Assembly: GCF_002105155.1 (NCBI RefSeq) | Contig: NW_019028984.1 | Span: 186,001-250,000 of the forward strand | Origin: Lobosporangium transversale | Lineage: Eukaryota; Mortierellomycota; Mortierellomycetes; Mortierellales; Mortierellaceae | Direction: 5' to 3' | DNA: 64,000 nucleotides | Shown: piece by piece, positions 24,401 through 34,744 of the stretch | How the letters are laid out: each line of letters begins with the position of its first letter | Numbering within the stretch: position 1 is the stretch's first letter | Made by a program: the position numbers and the translations under genes | The notes under the pieces: generated by a model | Told to the model about the DNA's origin: nothing | Seen by the model: the letters and a program-made list of their open reading frames with translations, nothing else | Database searches by the model: none

Positions 24401-27400
24401 AAGCCCGACAGCTGGTCCTGACATTGGTCAAGAAGTTGAATGACGACAATCAATCGCCTGACTATCGTATTGCTCTTTGGAGCTTCATCTCCATTACCTT
24501 GACGACACAGCCGGGACTGGCCATCTTATTTTTGTCAAACGACCGTGTAGACTCTTCTGCAGCAATCCCGGAGAGTCAATTCAAAGAGGCTGCAAAGAAT
24601 GCTGTTTTAGTAAAGGCCCTTGGTATCCTTCATGATTTCAGGGTAGTTTTGAACAAGGAGCCCGAAGTATTGCCTCACGTACTTCACTTCCTGGATGTTT
24701 TATGGCAGAACGCCAAAGATCATGCTGTTTTGATCAAAAGTCTGCAAGAGAATGAAGCCTTTTGGAAAGATCTCGAAGGGATCTTGGGACGCCCTGATGC
24801 CCACACTGATCTGGAGCTTGCAGATTGGGACAGGGCACCTTCCCAGTATGGTGGAGACCTTGTTGAGCAAGTGATTAGGATTTCAGCCGCCAGTGCCGAC
24901 CAACGCTCAAGGGGCCATGCCCTACGCATCTTTGCGCTTGCGATCCATTTCCACTATGCTACATCGGGCGTTACAAGCAGAGACTTGGAATCTCTGCCTA
25001 CGAGCGTCAAAGAGTTCATCAAAATAAGTGTCAATCAGGGACGATTTTCAGAATGGAACAAAACTATACCCATCATTCATTATCATTTCCAGCGTCACCG
25101 AGAACTCAAACAGATGAGCCATGAGCTACTTTCGCCCTTTAATTATCTCAGACTGGGAGTCAGAAGGTGGGACGAGACATATGATACGGACCATTTACCA
25201 GGAGAGTCTTTCATGCTTGATTTGGCGAAAGCGAAGTTCAAACTAGAATGGGGCGGACACGAAAAAGAACGATTGTTTTTGCGGTCTATCTTGTATGTTA
25301 ATTTCAATTGGTCTATAGTTCATTCTGAGATTCAACAACTTTCTGCGTGGCGCTTTTTTGTCGAAGTGGTCTCTAGCAATCTGGGTATGTCGGTCTGGAC
25401 AAACAAATCAAACACCGCTCCTGGTTCAGGCACATATTATCAGTTTGCGCTCTGTTTGCTAGAGCATATTGGACGCGATACGCATGGTAGTCTTGTTTTA
25501 CGAATGGCGCGCCAGGACTGCTGTCAGCTTCTACAGTCTGTGATCGAAAACTCTACAGCTGCAAAACGTTCCGACAAGAAGAATTTGGCTACTTATTTCC
25601 CACAAATTGTCACGAGGTTGCAAAAATTGATTCAGAACCCTGACATGGATGTGCTGGAGACAATCCAGAGTTCTGTTGAAGGACAGTCGGCACATCGGCC
25701 TCTACTGTTAACACTGCTCTTCTGTTACCGAGCTTTGCATGACAAAGAGGTCTTGGTCAGCTTGGATTCTGCGGATCGAGAAAGCGTTCAAAAATCTGCT
25801 ATCTTGCTCCTACCATTGATCGCCAACTGTTTTAGTGCAGTAGTAGAAAGTCATCTTTTGGGACAATACGACCTTTCAAATACTATTGTGGTCTTGCTTG
25901 CCCTATTGGAAGAGCTATGCCATCCAGTCTGGAACCCTCATCCGGCTCTTTGGATCCCCATTTTACGGAACGCTGACGTCTTCCGGTTCAACCTTCAGCT
26001 CTTCGCAAGGAGTGTTTCCTCTGGTGAATATGACAGTCGTCCATCCTTCTTTGAGAGCAGTCTTAATTTTGTTCTTGCGCTAGCCAATGTTCCGGAGATG
26101 GGAGCTTACCTATGTGACGCTGGAGTGATGTCTATGCTGACACACAATGGTCTGACACCACTGATCCAGCGAGGTGAGATCGCACATCTAGATGAACTTC
26201 ATGGTGATCGAGGAAATTGGCACCACGCTTGGTGTATGATGTTGGCAACGGTCACGGGTCTATTGCGTTCAATGGGATCTAGTGATGCATTTTTGCAATC
26301 GCTTATTGGGTTTATTCAGTTATATGGAAACCAAATCAGCAAGGGCCTAGATACATCGACTGATGGGTCGCTCACAAGTGCCAAACTCGAAGAAATGGAG
26401 CGGATTACGATGCTGTTTTACGAATTATCAAAGCACGATGCGCGTCTTGAGTCATGGGGAGGAGATGTCCTCAAGGCATTCTTCGATCGATCCCTGTTTA
26501 TTTTACAACATGCAGTCCACTTATTCACACATCCGAATACACTGGCATCTGTGATTGTGCCAATCACCAGAGAAGAGCACAAGGACAAGGAGGCCGGGGG
26601 CTCTGCACTGTCGACATTGGTTGAAGGCAAGCTTGCGGCAGTAGTTAGGAATATACTTTCGGCTATCTTGACGTGGACAGATCCCGCTGTGATCCTGACA
26701 AAGTCCAATTTGGAATGGCCAATCCGGAAGACAACAATTGCGCCAATTACCAACACACCTGTGTATGAGCCTGCATCGATTGGTACCATGTTTGATTTGG
26801 TACAATATGCAATCACCTCGCTAAAGGAATGGGAGGCTCGATTGGAAGGCAAGACAGGAGGCAGCGCCGGATTGTTCAAGGATTCAGCAGACGATGATGG
26901 TCTAAAGAGCACAAACAAATCCTCCTCGAGTAGTGGAGCGGCCAGCTCGAAGACATCTTCCAAATTGGCATGCTTTGGAGACCTCTCGACGATATCTCCT
27001 CCAGCACCTACTGTAACGACTGCTAGCTCTGCATTAACAGCAACGAAAACGAGCGCATCATCACCACCTATCCCTACAGCTTCTTTGACGGGAGGCACCA
27101 ATATAACCTCTGTCAGCTCCAAATCAGATCAATCCGCATTTGCAACGCTCTCCACAATCACCGGGTCATCAGGCCGTATGATTTCATTACTGGAGGACGC
27201 ACTTGTGGTGATTGCAACACAATTAGGGTTATACATGTATCATCCACAATTGGATATGGCGGTGAGACGCGATATTCAGGATCAGTGTCTGGATTTGGTC
27301 TCGACCTTGAATTCAACACAGCGCATGCTGCAGCGGTTTGAAAACGTGCCTCTCGCGGTGGTGAAGGAGAATGAAGAAGCCTATACACAGCTGCGATCAC

Positions 27401-27462
27401 TGCGGGACATCATGATCCCGATCATCAAGAACTTTGCGGAAACCAAGATCATCGTTCAATAA
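21483..27462 (+). CDS. NUP188: Nucleoporin Nup188, inner ring of the nuclear pore complex
   Basis: Large alpha-helical solenoid scaffold of the nuclear pore inner ring. Exon 1 is 21483-21496 (14 nt, MATQ plus two bases) and exon 2 is 21609-27462; 1956 codons, inside the 1650-2000 aa range of the family. Family signals include the VQWRHESSGW segment of the N-terminal SH3-like insertion (near residue 550), the TLTTQPGLAILFL helix (near 1000) and DVLWQNAKDHAVL. A low-complexity Ser/Thr/Ala stretch lies at about residues 1770-1890, followed by a conserved helical end. The rest of the protein is intronless, unlike its neighbours. Nup205/Nup192 is the main alternative, but the QPGL helix and the SH3-like motif favour Nup188. 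Confidence 0.85.
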
Positions 27463-30235
27463 AAGTGGAGAATTAAAAAAGAGCGTGCATCATATTTGAT
27501 GGTATGAAGAGTTGGGGAAAAGCAGATGGTGAGGAACTATCTCTAATATTAAATAAAAATTAAATAAAACAAAATTATTAGCTTCTTGTGTTCTTTTTAA
27601 TGAAGCACTATGATGTTGCTTCGCTTTATTCTTTCTAAGGATCAATGGTGCCTTGTTCAGTTGTAGTATTTAGGGTTGCTGGTAGGCAGGCAATCCGATT
27701 TTGTCTGAGACAATGGCACGTACTTGGTCAAATGGTGGGCAAGAAGTAATTGAATATTGTCAAGAGGAAATTGAACAATAAGCATGTTGTAAAGGTCAAA
27801 GGAACTGGAGTGTGAATATTTTCAGTACATGTACCTTGGGTAATGCCTGGAGAAGATATAGAAGGGAATGGAAATAAGAAAAATGTCCAAAACATGAAAT
27901 GCATTAAAGGATAGTAAATAGATCTAGAGCCGAACAGTCTGAATGGGACAATGACTCCCCAAATAACGGACACTAAGAAGGGAACGCTAACAGGAGAACA
28001 AATACAAGGACATCCTTTAGAGATGCAGATGTTGGGCCTGGTGGCCAATGGCTAATTGGTGGCCACTACGTTGCCACATCTAGCAATGAAAGTTGTAATG
28101 AGTTGAGTCATCAGCATAGTTTTGAGAAAGGTTTTCATACATTAACCTAGTTTGAGGTCACAAGAAGAACGTTGTATGGAAAATGATGAAGGCGATACCT
28201 ATTGTGACCATAGTCATCTCTACATTTACAGTGCTCTTATGAAGGGATTAGGGCGCTGGGAAGCAAGTCATTACAATAATAGTCATATTTTGCCTTCGCC
28301 GCACTGCTTCCTTAGCTTGACCTTGTTAATTCCAAAGCACCTATTTTGAGCTTGTTTGCAACAGTACTTTATGCCAAAAAGCTATCATTGTCTTCGCTAC
28401 CATCGCCATTACTTATTATTCCACTCTCTATTGCGAGTAAGGTGGAAAATATACTCAAACCCGGCTCTCCATTCGTTAAAGTAGACTAGCACGCCTATTC
28501 TATTCGCTAGTTCTTCATTACCCCACTCAAATTCACTGGACTCTTGCTTCCCAGTAGTATCCAAAATTTGTTAAGATAACACTAGATCCTTTAACAAAAC
28601 TATTGTACAACAACCATAAAAAAGGCCGCTGCTATGTGTCGAAAGCGAAGCAAGAGCACTATTAGTGGATTTGCGGCAATAATAACGGTCATTAAACCCG
28701 AAAAGGTTGTCAGCAGCCCCTACAGCGACTCAGGTTCGGGTTCTGAGAGCAATACCTGAAGTATGGTGATTTTGGGGAAGAAATAGCGGCTTTTCCACAA
28801 GTCAACACCGTGGTATTGACTACTCATCCACCCTATGTATGGCTTTTCGATTTGGATCATAGGATTAGGGCCGATCTTAACGCTTTCTTTTACCAATTAG
28901 GTAATATAGAAAAAAAAAAAAAAGAAAGGGAGCGCGAAATAAGGTTAATTCAGGTGACACAACGGCATTTGTGAAATTTTACGGTCACGTGCAAAACACA
29001 TCTCCAGTAACTCGGTAGGCTTTAGTTTATGCACAAAACCATCTGAACGTTTTCCTCACTATCAAATCAAATTTAAGGTCTTATTATTTTTACCGTTTTG
29101 CATGATCGCATCAAAAAGAAATGCAGATGCTGAAGGGTTTATTTATTTTCCTTCAAAGAAATTACATAACTCATATTTAATCAAGCAAGGAGGTTTCTTT
29201 ATACTTTCATTCAATACTAACTATCCTACTAGGAGGATTTCTATATATTTTCCTTTCAAGCTTCTTAAGTACTCGCTCTTACCAGGACACTTGTCTGGAG
29301 GGAATTATGTTGTGGTTAGCGGTCATTTATATGGGTTCTACTATCTTTACCCCTTTTTATTTAAAGAAGACCCCTGAATCAGAATAAAGATATCTTTCTT
29401 TCCTTTGACTGCTACTATTTCTGATTACTCGTAATCGTAACACGCTTAGTTCTTCATCTATTTTTTTAAATACACTTTCCCTCAGTATGTCTTGGCTCTT
29501 GTCTTTGCCTTATTTTTTGTCTAGCTCTTTTCGTAATCGTTTTATCTCCAATTTAATCAATTCTTTATCTTAAGTTCCTGTCCTTTCAAATAGCATCCAA
29601 TAAGTCGTAACATCCAATAAGTCAAGGTATCCAGGAAATATGAACTTCAGTATTGCTAATTCAGGGCAAGTCCTCTTTCACTAAACTCAAACAGTGGCAA
29701 GCGAAGGATCTAGTGCAGTCTTAGCATCAGTGTTGCTTGTTGTCGCAGGTGATGATTATTGATCTTTAAGATCTTTAAGATATGGAGATATAGAAGCCTG
29801 GATATGGGAGCAGAAGTTGGCCTTGACTATGTAGACAATATTGTAATGAAGAGAGTGCAGAGGCAAAGACGTAAAGTACATGGCCGCTTTTTGAGGCAAA
29901 ATTAAGCAAGTAAAGTTAATCTGTCAACTATTCGTGGTAATGAGTGTCTCTTTAGAGGTGATACGGAAGGTTCCCTGAGAATGGAAATGGAAATGCCAAT
30001 GGGAAAAAAGAAGAAGCCTGCTATGGTTGTAGACGACTGTGGGTATTTTTTTTACATCAAGGACAAAAAGATCAAGCCTTGTGCTTTTCTTTCAGGCTCG
30101 CGCTGTTTGTACAACAGGATTGTGCTGTTTCAGCCCGTTTTCTTCCAGTACCAAAACATCAGCCTCTTTCTCTTCAGACTCAGATCTCTGGATAAAGTTC
30201 TCTACCTAAGAGTCTATTTTTTCTAATTGTGTAAA
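27463..30235. other. Gene-free spacer opening the repeat-rich region
   Basis: I see no supported gene. AT-rich, with scattered short frames. A 42-codon frame beginning at 28634 (MCRKRSKS) is too short to call. The stretch near 29318-29410 is repeated at 32257-32360. It marks the change from housekeeping genes to mobile DNA. Confidence 0.5.
29318..29410 (+). repeat. Dispersed repeat, copy 1 (about 95 bp)
   Basis: Contains CATTTATATGGGTT, CCCTTTTTATTTAA, GAAGA and AATAAAGA followed by ATCTTTCTTTC. A diverged direct copy lies at 32257-32360, about 2.9 kb away. The spacing and orientation could fit decayed LTR ends, but no internal retroelement frame was found. Confidence 0.6.
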
Positions 30236-30359
30236 GGGTTAACCTACTTGGCAGCCAGGTGCCAAATATAATCAACTTTGAAGACTCTCTCTAGTAGCCC
30301 AGCTGTCAAGGAACACCCTCATGCTTTGCAACCTGGGTTATTTGACCTCTATTTCTTGT

Positions 30360-30606
30360 AGTATCTATAATAACTCTCGTATCTCGTTTACTAAGGACAA
30401 ACCTGTGTTGATAAGAAGCATAGGGACTCCTGTTGAATTTGCAGACATCTAACAAAAAAAGGTCCACCAAGCTTTTTGATCGTGACATTCAGCTTCAATC
30501 CAGTGAGGCACATCAACATATTTAGGCGACCCTAATGCTTGCTGTCTATTGATATTTTTAATTAGAGGAAGCCCACCAATTAAAGGTAGGTTATAATCGA
30601 AAGACT
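30360..30606 (+). repeat. Dispersed ~250-bp repeat family, copy 1
   Basis: Begins near CTCTCGTATCTCGTTTAC and ends near GAAAGACTGAAA, followed by an A run. Diverged copies are at about 31050-31236 and 54612-54868. Shared blocks include CAAGCTTTTTGATC, GACATTCAGCT, CATCAACATATTT and GGAAGCCCACCA. No coding frame. Probably a non-autonomous element; the class is not evident. Confidence 0.65.
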
Positions 30607-30745
30607 GAAAAAAAAAAAAAAAAAAAAAAAAAAAATTATTCGTACAGGGGGCAGTGTGAATAAGATGTGTACAGGGTCGTGCAACTAACTCCATCATTTG
30701 GCCACCCAAGTGTGTGGCGGCCCTAGAAGATTACTATGGATAAAG

Positions 30746-30797
30746 TTATTTGCACGGGTCTGTACACGCCTTATTCGTTCGGCCCCTGTGCAAATAA
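30746..30797. repeat. Small palindromic repeat (TTATTTGCACGGG family), copy 1
   Basis: 52 bp bounded by TTATTTGCACGGG and CCCCTGTGCAAATAA, so the two ends can pair. A further half copy follows at about 30816-30830. Confidence 0.7.
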
Positions 30798-31049
30798 ATT
30801 CTCATCATAAAAAAATTATTTGCACGGGGGTGTTTTTTATGGAATGTCGATACCCTTAGTGCTACAGGTAAAGTCATTCATTTCAGACCCCAGCGAGCTC
30901 GCTCCGCCTGGGGCCGCTAGCAGGCACCGAAGTATAACCTATTCAAGTAGGTTTTACGCTTCCTGACGAATGCTTTTTTGTAGCTATGTGAAGAGTTATT
31001 TTAAATCGAAGATAATAAGTTCCGCTTATTGACATTCAATAAAAAAAGA

Positions 31050-31236
31050 TTCACCACTATGGATCAATGTATCTTTTCGATCATGATATCCTGCTACAAT
31101 CTAGTGACAGTAATGGTTAGAGACGCATCAATGTATTTATGCGATCTTAATGCTTCCTATCTATTGGCGTTTTTATTTAGAGAAAGCCCACCAATTGAAG
31201 GTGGGCTTTTACTTGAAAGACTGAAATAATAACCAT
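31050..31236 (+). repeat. Dispersed ~250-bp repeat family, copy 2
   Basis: Aligned by eye with 30360-30606 and 54612-54868. Contains GATCATGATATCCTGCTACAATC, TTAGAGACGCATCAATGTATTTAT and GAAAGACTGAAATAATAACC. Truncated at its left side relative to the other copies. Confidence 0.6.
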
Positions 31237-31326
31237 GGGGAGGCAGTGTGAATAAACTATGTACAGGACCGTGCAACTAACTTCATCCAAAGAAAACTTT
31301 TGTTTAAGTCTAGCGGATGTAAAAGG

Positions 31327-31377
31327 TATTTGCACTGCCCCGTATCCACCTTATTTACATTCCCCCCGTGCAAATAA
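31327..31377. repeat. Small palindromic repeat, copy 2
   Basis: Starts TATTTGCACTGCCCCG and ends CCCCCCGTGCAAATAA; the ends are complementary. It follows repeat family copy 2 closely. Confidence 0.65.
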
Positions 31378-32256
31378 AAAAAAAAAAAAATTACTTGCAC
31401 GGAGTCTTTATTTCATCTACGGGCAGCAACATGTATCCTACAGACTACATGATTCTAGCTTTTTATTTCGGAGGGAATAAGCGAAGGTGAGTCTAGAGTA
31501 GATGGGAGTCTGGAATTATTACTGTTGGAAGTTGCAGCGCCGTGGGAGCTGCGATACTCATCGCGCTCTGTTGCATATTCCACAGCATGCAATATTATGA
31601 TAGAAAAAAATTACTAATGCGCTAAAAAGATTAGCAGTAGAAATTAGTGGCAATAACGCGCCACACAAAGACGCGATAAATCTTTGATATGAATTTTTTA
31701 GAACGAACCTTTGTCATCCTACAGATAGATACGTAGTTACCTGGCATAAGTCCCTCTACCAGAAAATGAATAAATACCCCATGGGTGTGTGGACTCATAT
31801 CTTATTCTCACTTACTTTTCTACTGCTTACTATCTGTAAAATATTTTTCATGCTCTATTCCGCTCTACAGTTACTCGAAAGAAAGTCTGGTCAAAGTGAG
31901 CTATTTATTATTTTTTTATTTTGAATCTCTGAAAAACAGCTCATTTGTGACATACAAAAATACTTCATCAACCAAGATGGAAACTTACACTTTTATTAAT
32001 GAGGCCAATGTGGATAATCACTGAAGTTTTTGGGCAGTACAGGCTGAGGGAAAACGGCAAGAAATAAGATTGAAGACAGTGCTTCTCTTCATTACCATTT
32101 CAAGTGATTGTACAATATGAAGCTGGTCCTTTAGACGCAGTGAGCATCTACATGTGCTGCTGAGTATGCAATACTGCGTGCTAAAGACGAACCAAGGTAA
32201 GTTGGCTATGATAATAAACTTGGAATGTAATGAGACAAAACTAAGGATTATTGCGA

Positions 32257-32360
32257 TTAGCAGTCATTTATATGGGTTTTTACTATAGCTAAGGTTTTTA
32301 CCCTTTTTATTTAACGAAGATCCCTGGATCATAATAAAGACATCTTTCTTTCGTTCTCGT
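32257..32360 (+). repeat. Dispersed repeat, copy 2 (partner of 29318-29410)
   Basis: Same block order as 29318-29410 in the same orientation, with a short insertion (CTATAGCTAAGG-type) and point differences. Confidence 0.55.
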
Positions 32361-32951
32361 TACTTATTATGACCCTGGCATATTTCAATAACAAAAAAGA
32401 ATATTAATGTCTCTTTTCTATCACTATTAGTCACGGTTATGCTATTAAAGTATTTTAGCCACTTAGATATAGAGATATGGGTGATTGTGGCACGTTCGGC
32501 TTTGAGTGCGAACTGTCACCAACTATCAAAAGACAAGTAATATCGGATAAGAAGATAGATATTCCACAAAATAAGCTGAGGTCTACCCATTGTATTTTGA
32601 TGAATTTGATAAACAAAATAGTACCGAGGGCGCTTGAGTTCTTAATAAAGGACGACAGAGATAAGGACATCTAAGAGAAAAGAAAGAGAGCAGTAACATG
32701 GCGCGCTATGCATCATAGCAATGAGTATGGTAGTATGATTGGTTGTACATCTACCGACACAAACTACACGTTAGAGATTCCTAATAACTGAATTCATCGT
32801 TGTGTGCTTAATAGTGTACGGAAATACCTAAGATGTATGCACGCGTTAAATGAAAGAAAGCATCGGGGAACCATAACAATGCAACCAACAAAAGTGCAAA
32901 GTAAAGCTGCATAGTATATTTCAATTATAGATAAATCATTTGTGATTCTGT

Positions 32952-33130
32952 ATTTAGTCCCAGTCGCATAAAGAATGCCAACATCTACTCTGAGCTACAT
33001 ACGAACTTGATAAGATATTCTGATCAGTATTTGATGCTTAGGCAGCGGCTCTAGATCTAAGCCTGTGTCGTGGAAGGCTTCCTGGTTATGGTGTTTAGGG
33101 CTGAAATAAAGACCCCGTACAAATAAAAAA
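32952..33130 (+). repeat. ~175-bp direct repeat flanking the Mutator-like element, left copy
   Basis: Runs from TTTAGTCCCAG through TCGTGGAAGGCTTCCTGG to GAAATAAAGACCCCGTACAAATAA. A diverged direct copy lies at about 33957-34130. The two copies bracket the palindromes and the 660-bp inverted-repeat element. Confidence 0.65.
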
Positions 33131-33135
33131 AAAGA

Positions 33136-33172
33136 CCCCCGTGCAAATAATTTTTTTTTATTTGCACGGGGG
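33136..33172. repeat. Perfect hairpin of the TTTGCACGGG family
   Basis: CCCCCGTGCAAATAA and TTATTTGCACGGGGG separated only by a short T run. A second half-palindrome follows to about 33209. Confidence 0.75.
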
Positions 33173-33218
33173 GAGCGGTGTAAATAAGGTGTGTACGGGG
33201 CAGTGCAAATAGATTTTT

Positions 33219-33878
33219 GGATTAATCTATTTGGCAGCCCATACCAATTATAGTAATTTTTGCCTCTATTTGGCAGCCTACTTCTGGGGGCTGCCACTTA
33301 ACTTCGCACTCTTGGGTGGCAGCTGGGCTGCCAAATACATTACTTTTTTTTTTTTTTTTGATAACAGGGTCATAACATTAGTGGTAAAACAGGCAGCGTT
33401 CTGTGGATACATTGCCTTGCACAGCTAATGCCACCGGAGGTACTAAGGGCAGCGGCGATGACATCTTCACAAAACAGCCTTCAATGTACACGGTTAAGGA
33501 ATGATTTATTGAAGACGTCTAGGTAGCAGGTGAGACGCGTTTGCTCCGAGCGAAAACCTCTCATAGGCATTGATCTCCAAATGGCACCTCCAAAACTGTA
33601 TGAGCGACCTACTTGAAAAAAAAGTCATTAGTTTTCAATGAGACAAGACAATGTCACTACACATAACCATGACGTAGAAGATGGAAGCTTTATTAATTTA
33701 AAGTATGAGCGTTATACACATATACGGTTCCTAGGAATGAAAAAAAAAAAAAAAAAAAAAATAGTTAGAGGCCAAATAACGCTGGGTAGGCTGCCAAAGA
33801 GAGTCTTGAAAGTTGATTATATTTGGCAATGGGCTGCCAAATAATATTTAGCAACTAGGCTGCCAAATAGATTAATCC
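33219..33878. mobile_element. Non-autonomous inverted-repeat transposon with 9-bp target duplication (Mutator-like)
   Basis: Both ends carry GGATTAATCTATTTGGCAGCC in inverted orientation (33219-33239 and 33858-33878). The flanks are identical: TAGATTTTT at 33210-33218 and again at 33879-33887. A 9-bp target duplication with terminal inverted repeats is the hallmark of Mutator-like elements; this class call is inference, since no transposase is present. Inside are more GGCAGCC inverted motifs and an A-tailed unit in the minus orientation (33344-33614). A related copy in inverse orientation lies at 54032-54550, and a short version at 54897-55013. Confidence 0.75.
33344..33614 (-). mobile_element. 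A-tailed short retroposon-like unit inside the inverted-repeat element
   Basis: Read on the minus strand it is about 255 bp ending ATGACCCTGTTATC and a run of 16 A. The end resembles the LINE 3' end at 36841 (ATGACCCTGAGGG...TTGTTATC and poly-A), as expected for a SINE that borrows a LINE tail. I find no clear Pol III A or B box, so SINE identity is unproven. The same unit is at 54187-54458 on the plus strand. Confidence 0.5.
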
Positions 33879-33892
33879 TAGATTTTTTAAAT

Positions 33893-33942
33893 ATTTGTAC
33901 GGCCCCCGTGCAAATAAGAGGTGTACGGGCCCGTGCAAATAT
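33893..33942. repeat. Small palindromic repeat, copy 4
   Basis: Starts ATTTGTACGGCCCCCGTGC and ends CCCGTGCAAAT. It sits just right of the 9-bp target duplication of the Mutator-like element. Confidence 0.65.
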
Positions 33943-33956
33943 CTTTTTCCATTCTT

Positions 33957-34130
33957 TATTTAGTCCCAGAATCCCATAAAGAATATCAACATCCATTCTA
34001 GGCTACGTACGACTTTGATAAGATAAATATTCTGGTCAATATTTGATGCTTGGGTATCGGAGCTTGGGTCGTGGAAGGCTTCCTGGCAGTGGTATTAAAG
34101 ACTGAAATAAAGACCCCGTACAAATAACTT
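33957..34130 (+). repeat. ~175-bp direct repeat, right copy
   Basis: Partner of 32952-33130: TTTAGTCCCAGAATC, GATGCTTGGG, TCGTGGAAGGCTTCCTGG and GACTGAAATAAAGACCCCGTAC in the same order and orientation. Confidence 0.65.
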
Positions 34131-34153
34131 CATCTAAGATAAGATCTTACAAC

Positions 34154-34158
34154 AAAAA
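34154..34158 (-). terminator. Pol III terminator of tRNA-Cys
   Basis: A T5 run on the minus strand, 9 nt past the tRNA 3' end. Confidence 0.8.
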
Positions 34159-34167
34159 GGATGAATA

Positions 34168-34238
34168 GCAGAATTCCGGATTTGAACCGGAGACCTGCCG
34201 ATCTGCAGTCGGCTGCTCTGCCGCTGAGCTAATCCTGC
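34168..34238 (-). tRNA. trnC-GCA: tRNA-Cys (anticodon GCA)
   Basis: On the minus strand the 71 nt fold as a full cloverleaf: 7-bp acceptor (GCAGGAT with ATTCTGC), D stem GCTC/GAGC, anticodon stem GCCGA/TCGGC with loop CTGCAGA, variable AGGTC, T stem TCCGG/CCGGA with loop TTCAAAT. The anticodon GCA reads Cys codons. The following base would give U73, the discriminator expected of tRNA-Cys. Internal Pol III boxes are intact (TAGCTCAGCGG and GGTTCAAATCC). No intron. It sits in a mobile-element-rich block, a common neighbourhood for elements that target tRNA genes. Confidence 0.96.
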
Positions 34239-34384
34239 GATTCTGGGAGTGTTGTAGAGCATCTACTAGTGATCTCTGGAAACTAGTAGGTAATGATGAA
34301 AAATGAAGAATTGGGCAAGAGCCTCGTGGTTTCGGGATACGATAGTGATCCTAAGTAATGCTTTGAATGATTTTGAGGATGCTG

Positions 34385-34505
34385 CAAAAGGGCATCGATA
34401 ATAAGAAGAGAGATCTTTAATAACTGCTAATTTTCTGAGAATTCATAATGAGAATAATGAAGATAAACTCACCTGCAAAAGGGCATCGATAATAAGAAGA
34501 GAGAT
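34385..34505 (+). repeat. Pair of ~33-bp direct repeats
   Basis: GCAAAAGGGCATCGATAATAAGAAGAGAGAT occurs at about 34384 and again at about 34476, with 60 bp between. It lies upstream of the tRNA gene (minus strand). Confidence 0.7.
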
Positions 34506-34744
34506 GCCGTTTTTGCAGTGAAGGAAAAAGCTACTTAAATACTATTTAAAAATGGTAGAAAATAGGATGATAGGAAATAAATAAATTGAAAGGAAATACA
34601 TATTTAGGTAAATGAATAGGCGTCATTTACGACAGGAGAGGGGATACTAGCATATTGATAATTGCATAAAGATCACGTGCAATAGTAAAAGGTGCATAAC
34701 AAAAAAATTCACGGGTACTCAAAATAACACTGAAAGACTAAGTA

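Noticed and set aside
26418-27122. 234-codon antisense frame in the NUP188 3' part
   Set aside because: It mirrors a Ser/Thr-rich coding stretch of NUP188 and shows no domain.
28634-28760. 42-codon frame starting MCRKRSKS
   Set aside because: Too short, no homologue recognised, inside repeat-rich spacer.
30746-33942. CRISPR-like array
   Set aside because: The TTTGCACGGG repeats are irregularly spaced, palindromic and of mixed orientation in a eukaryotic genome.
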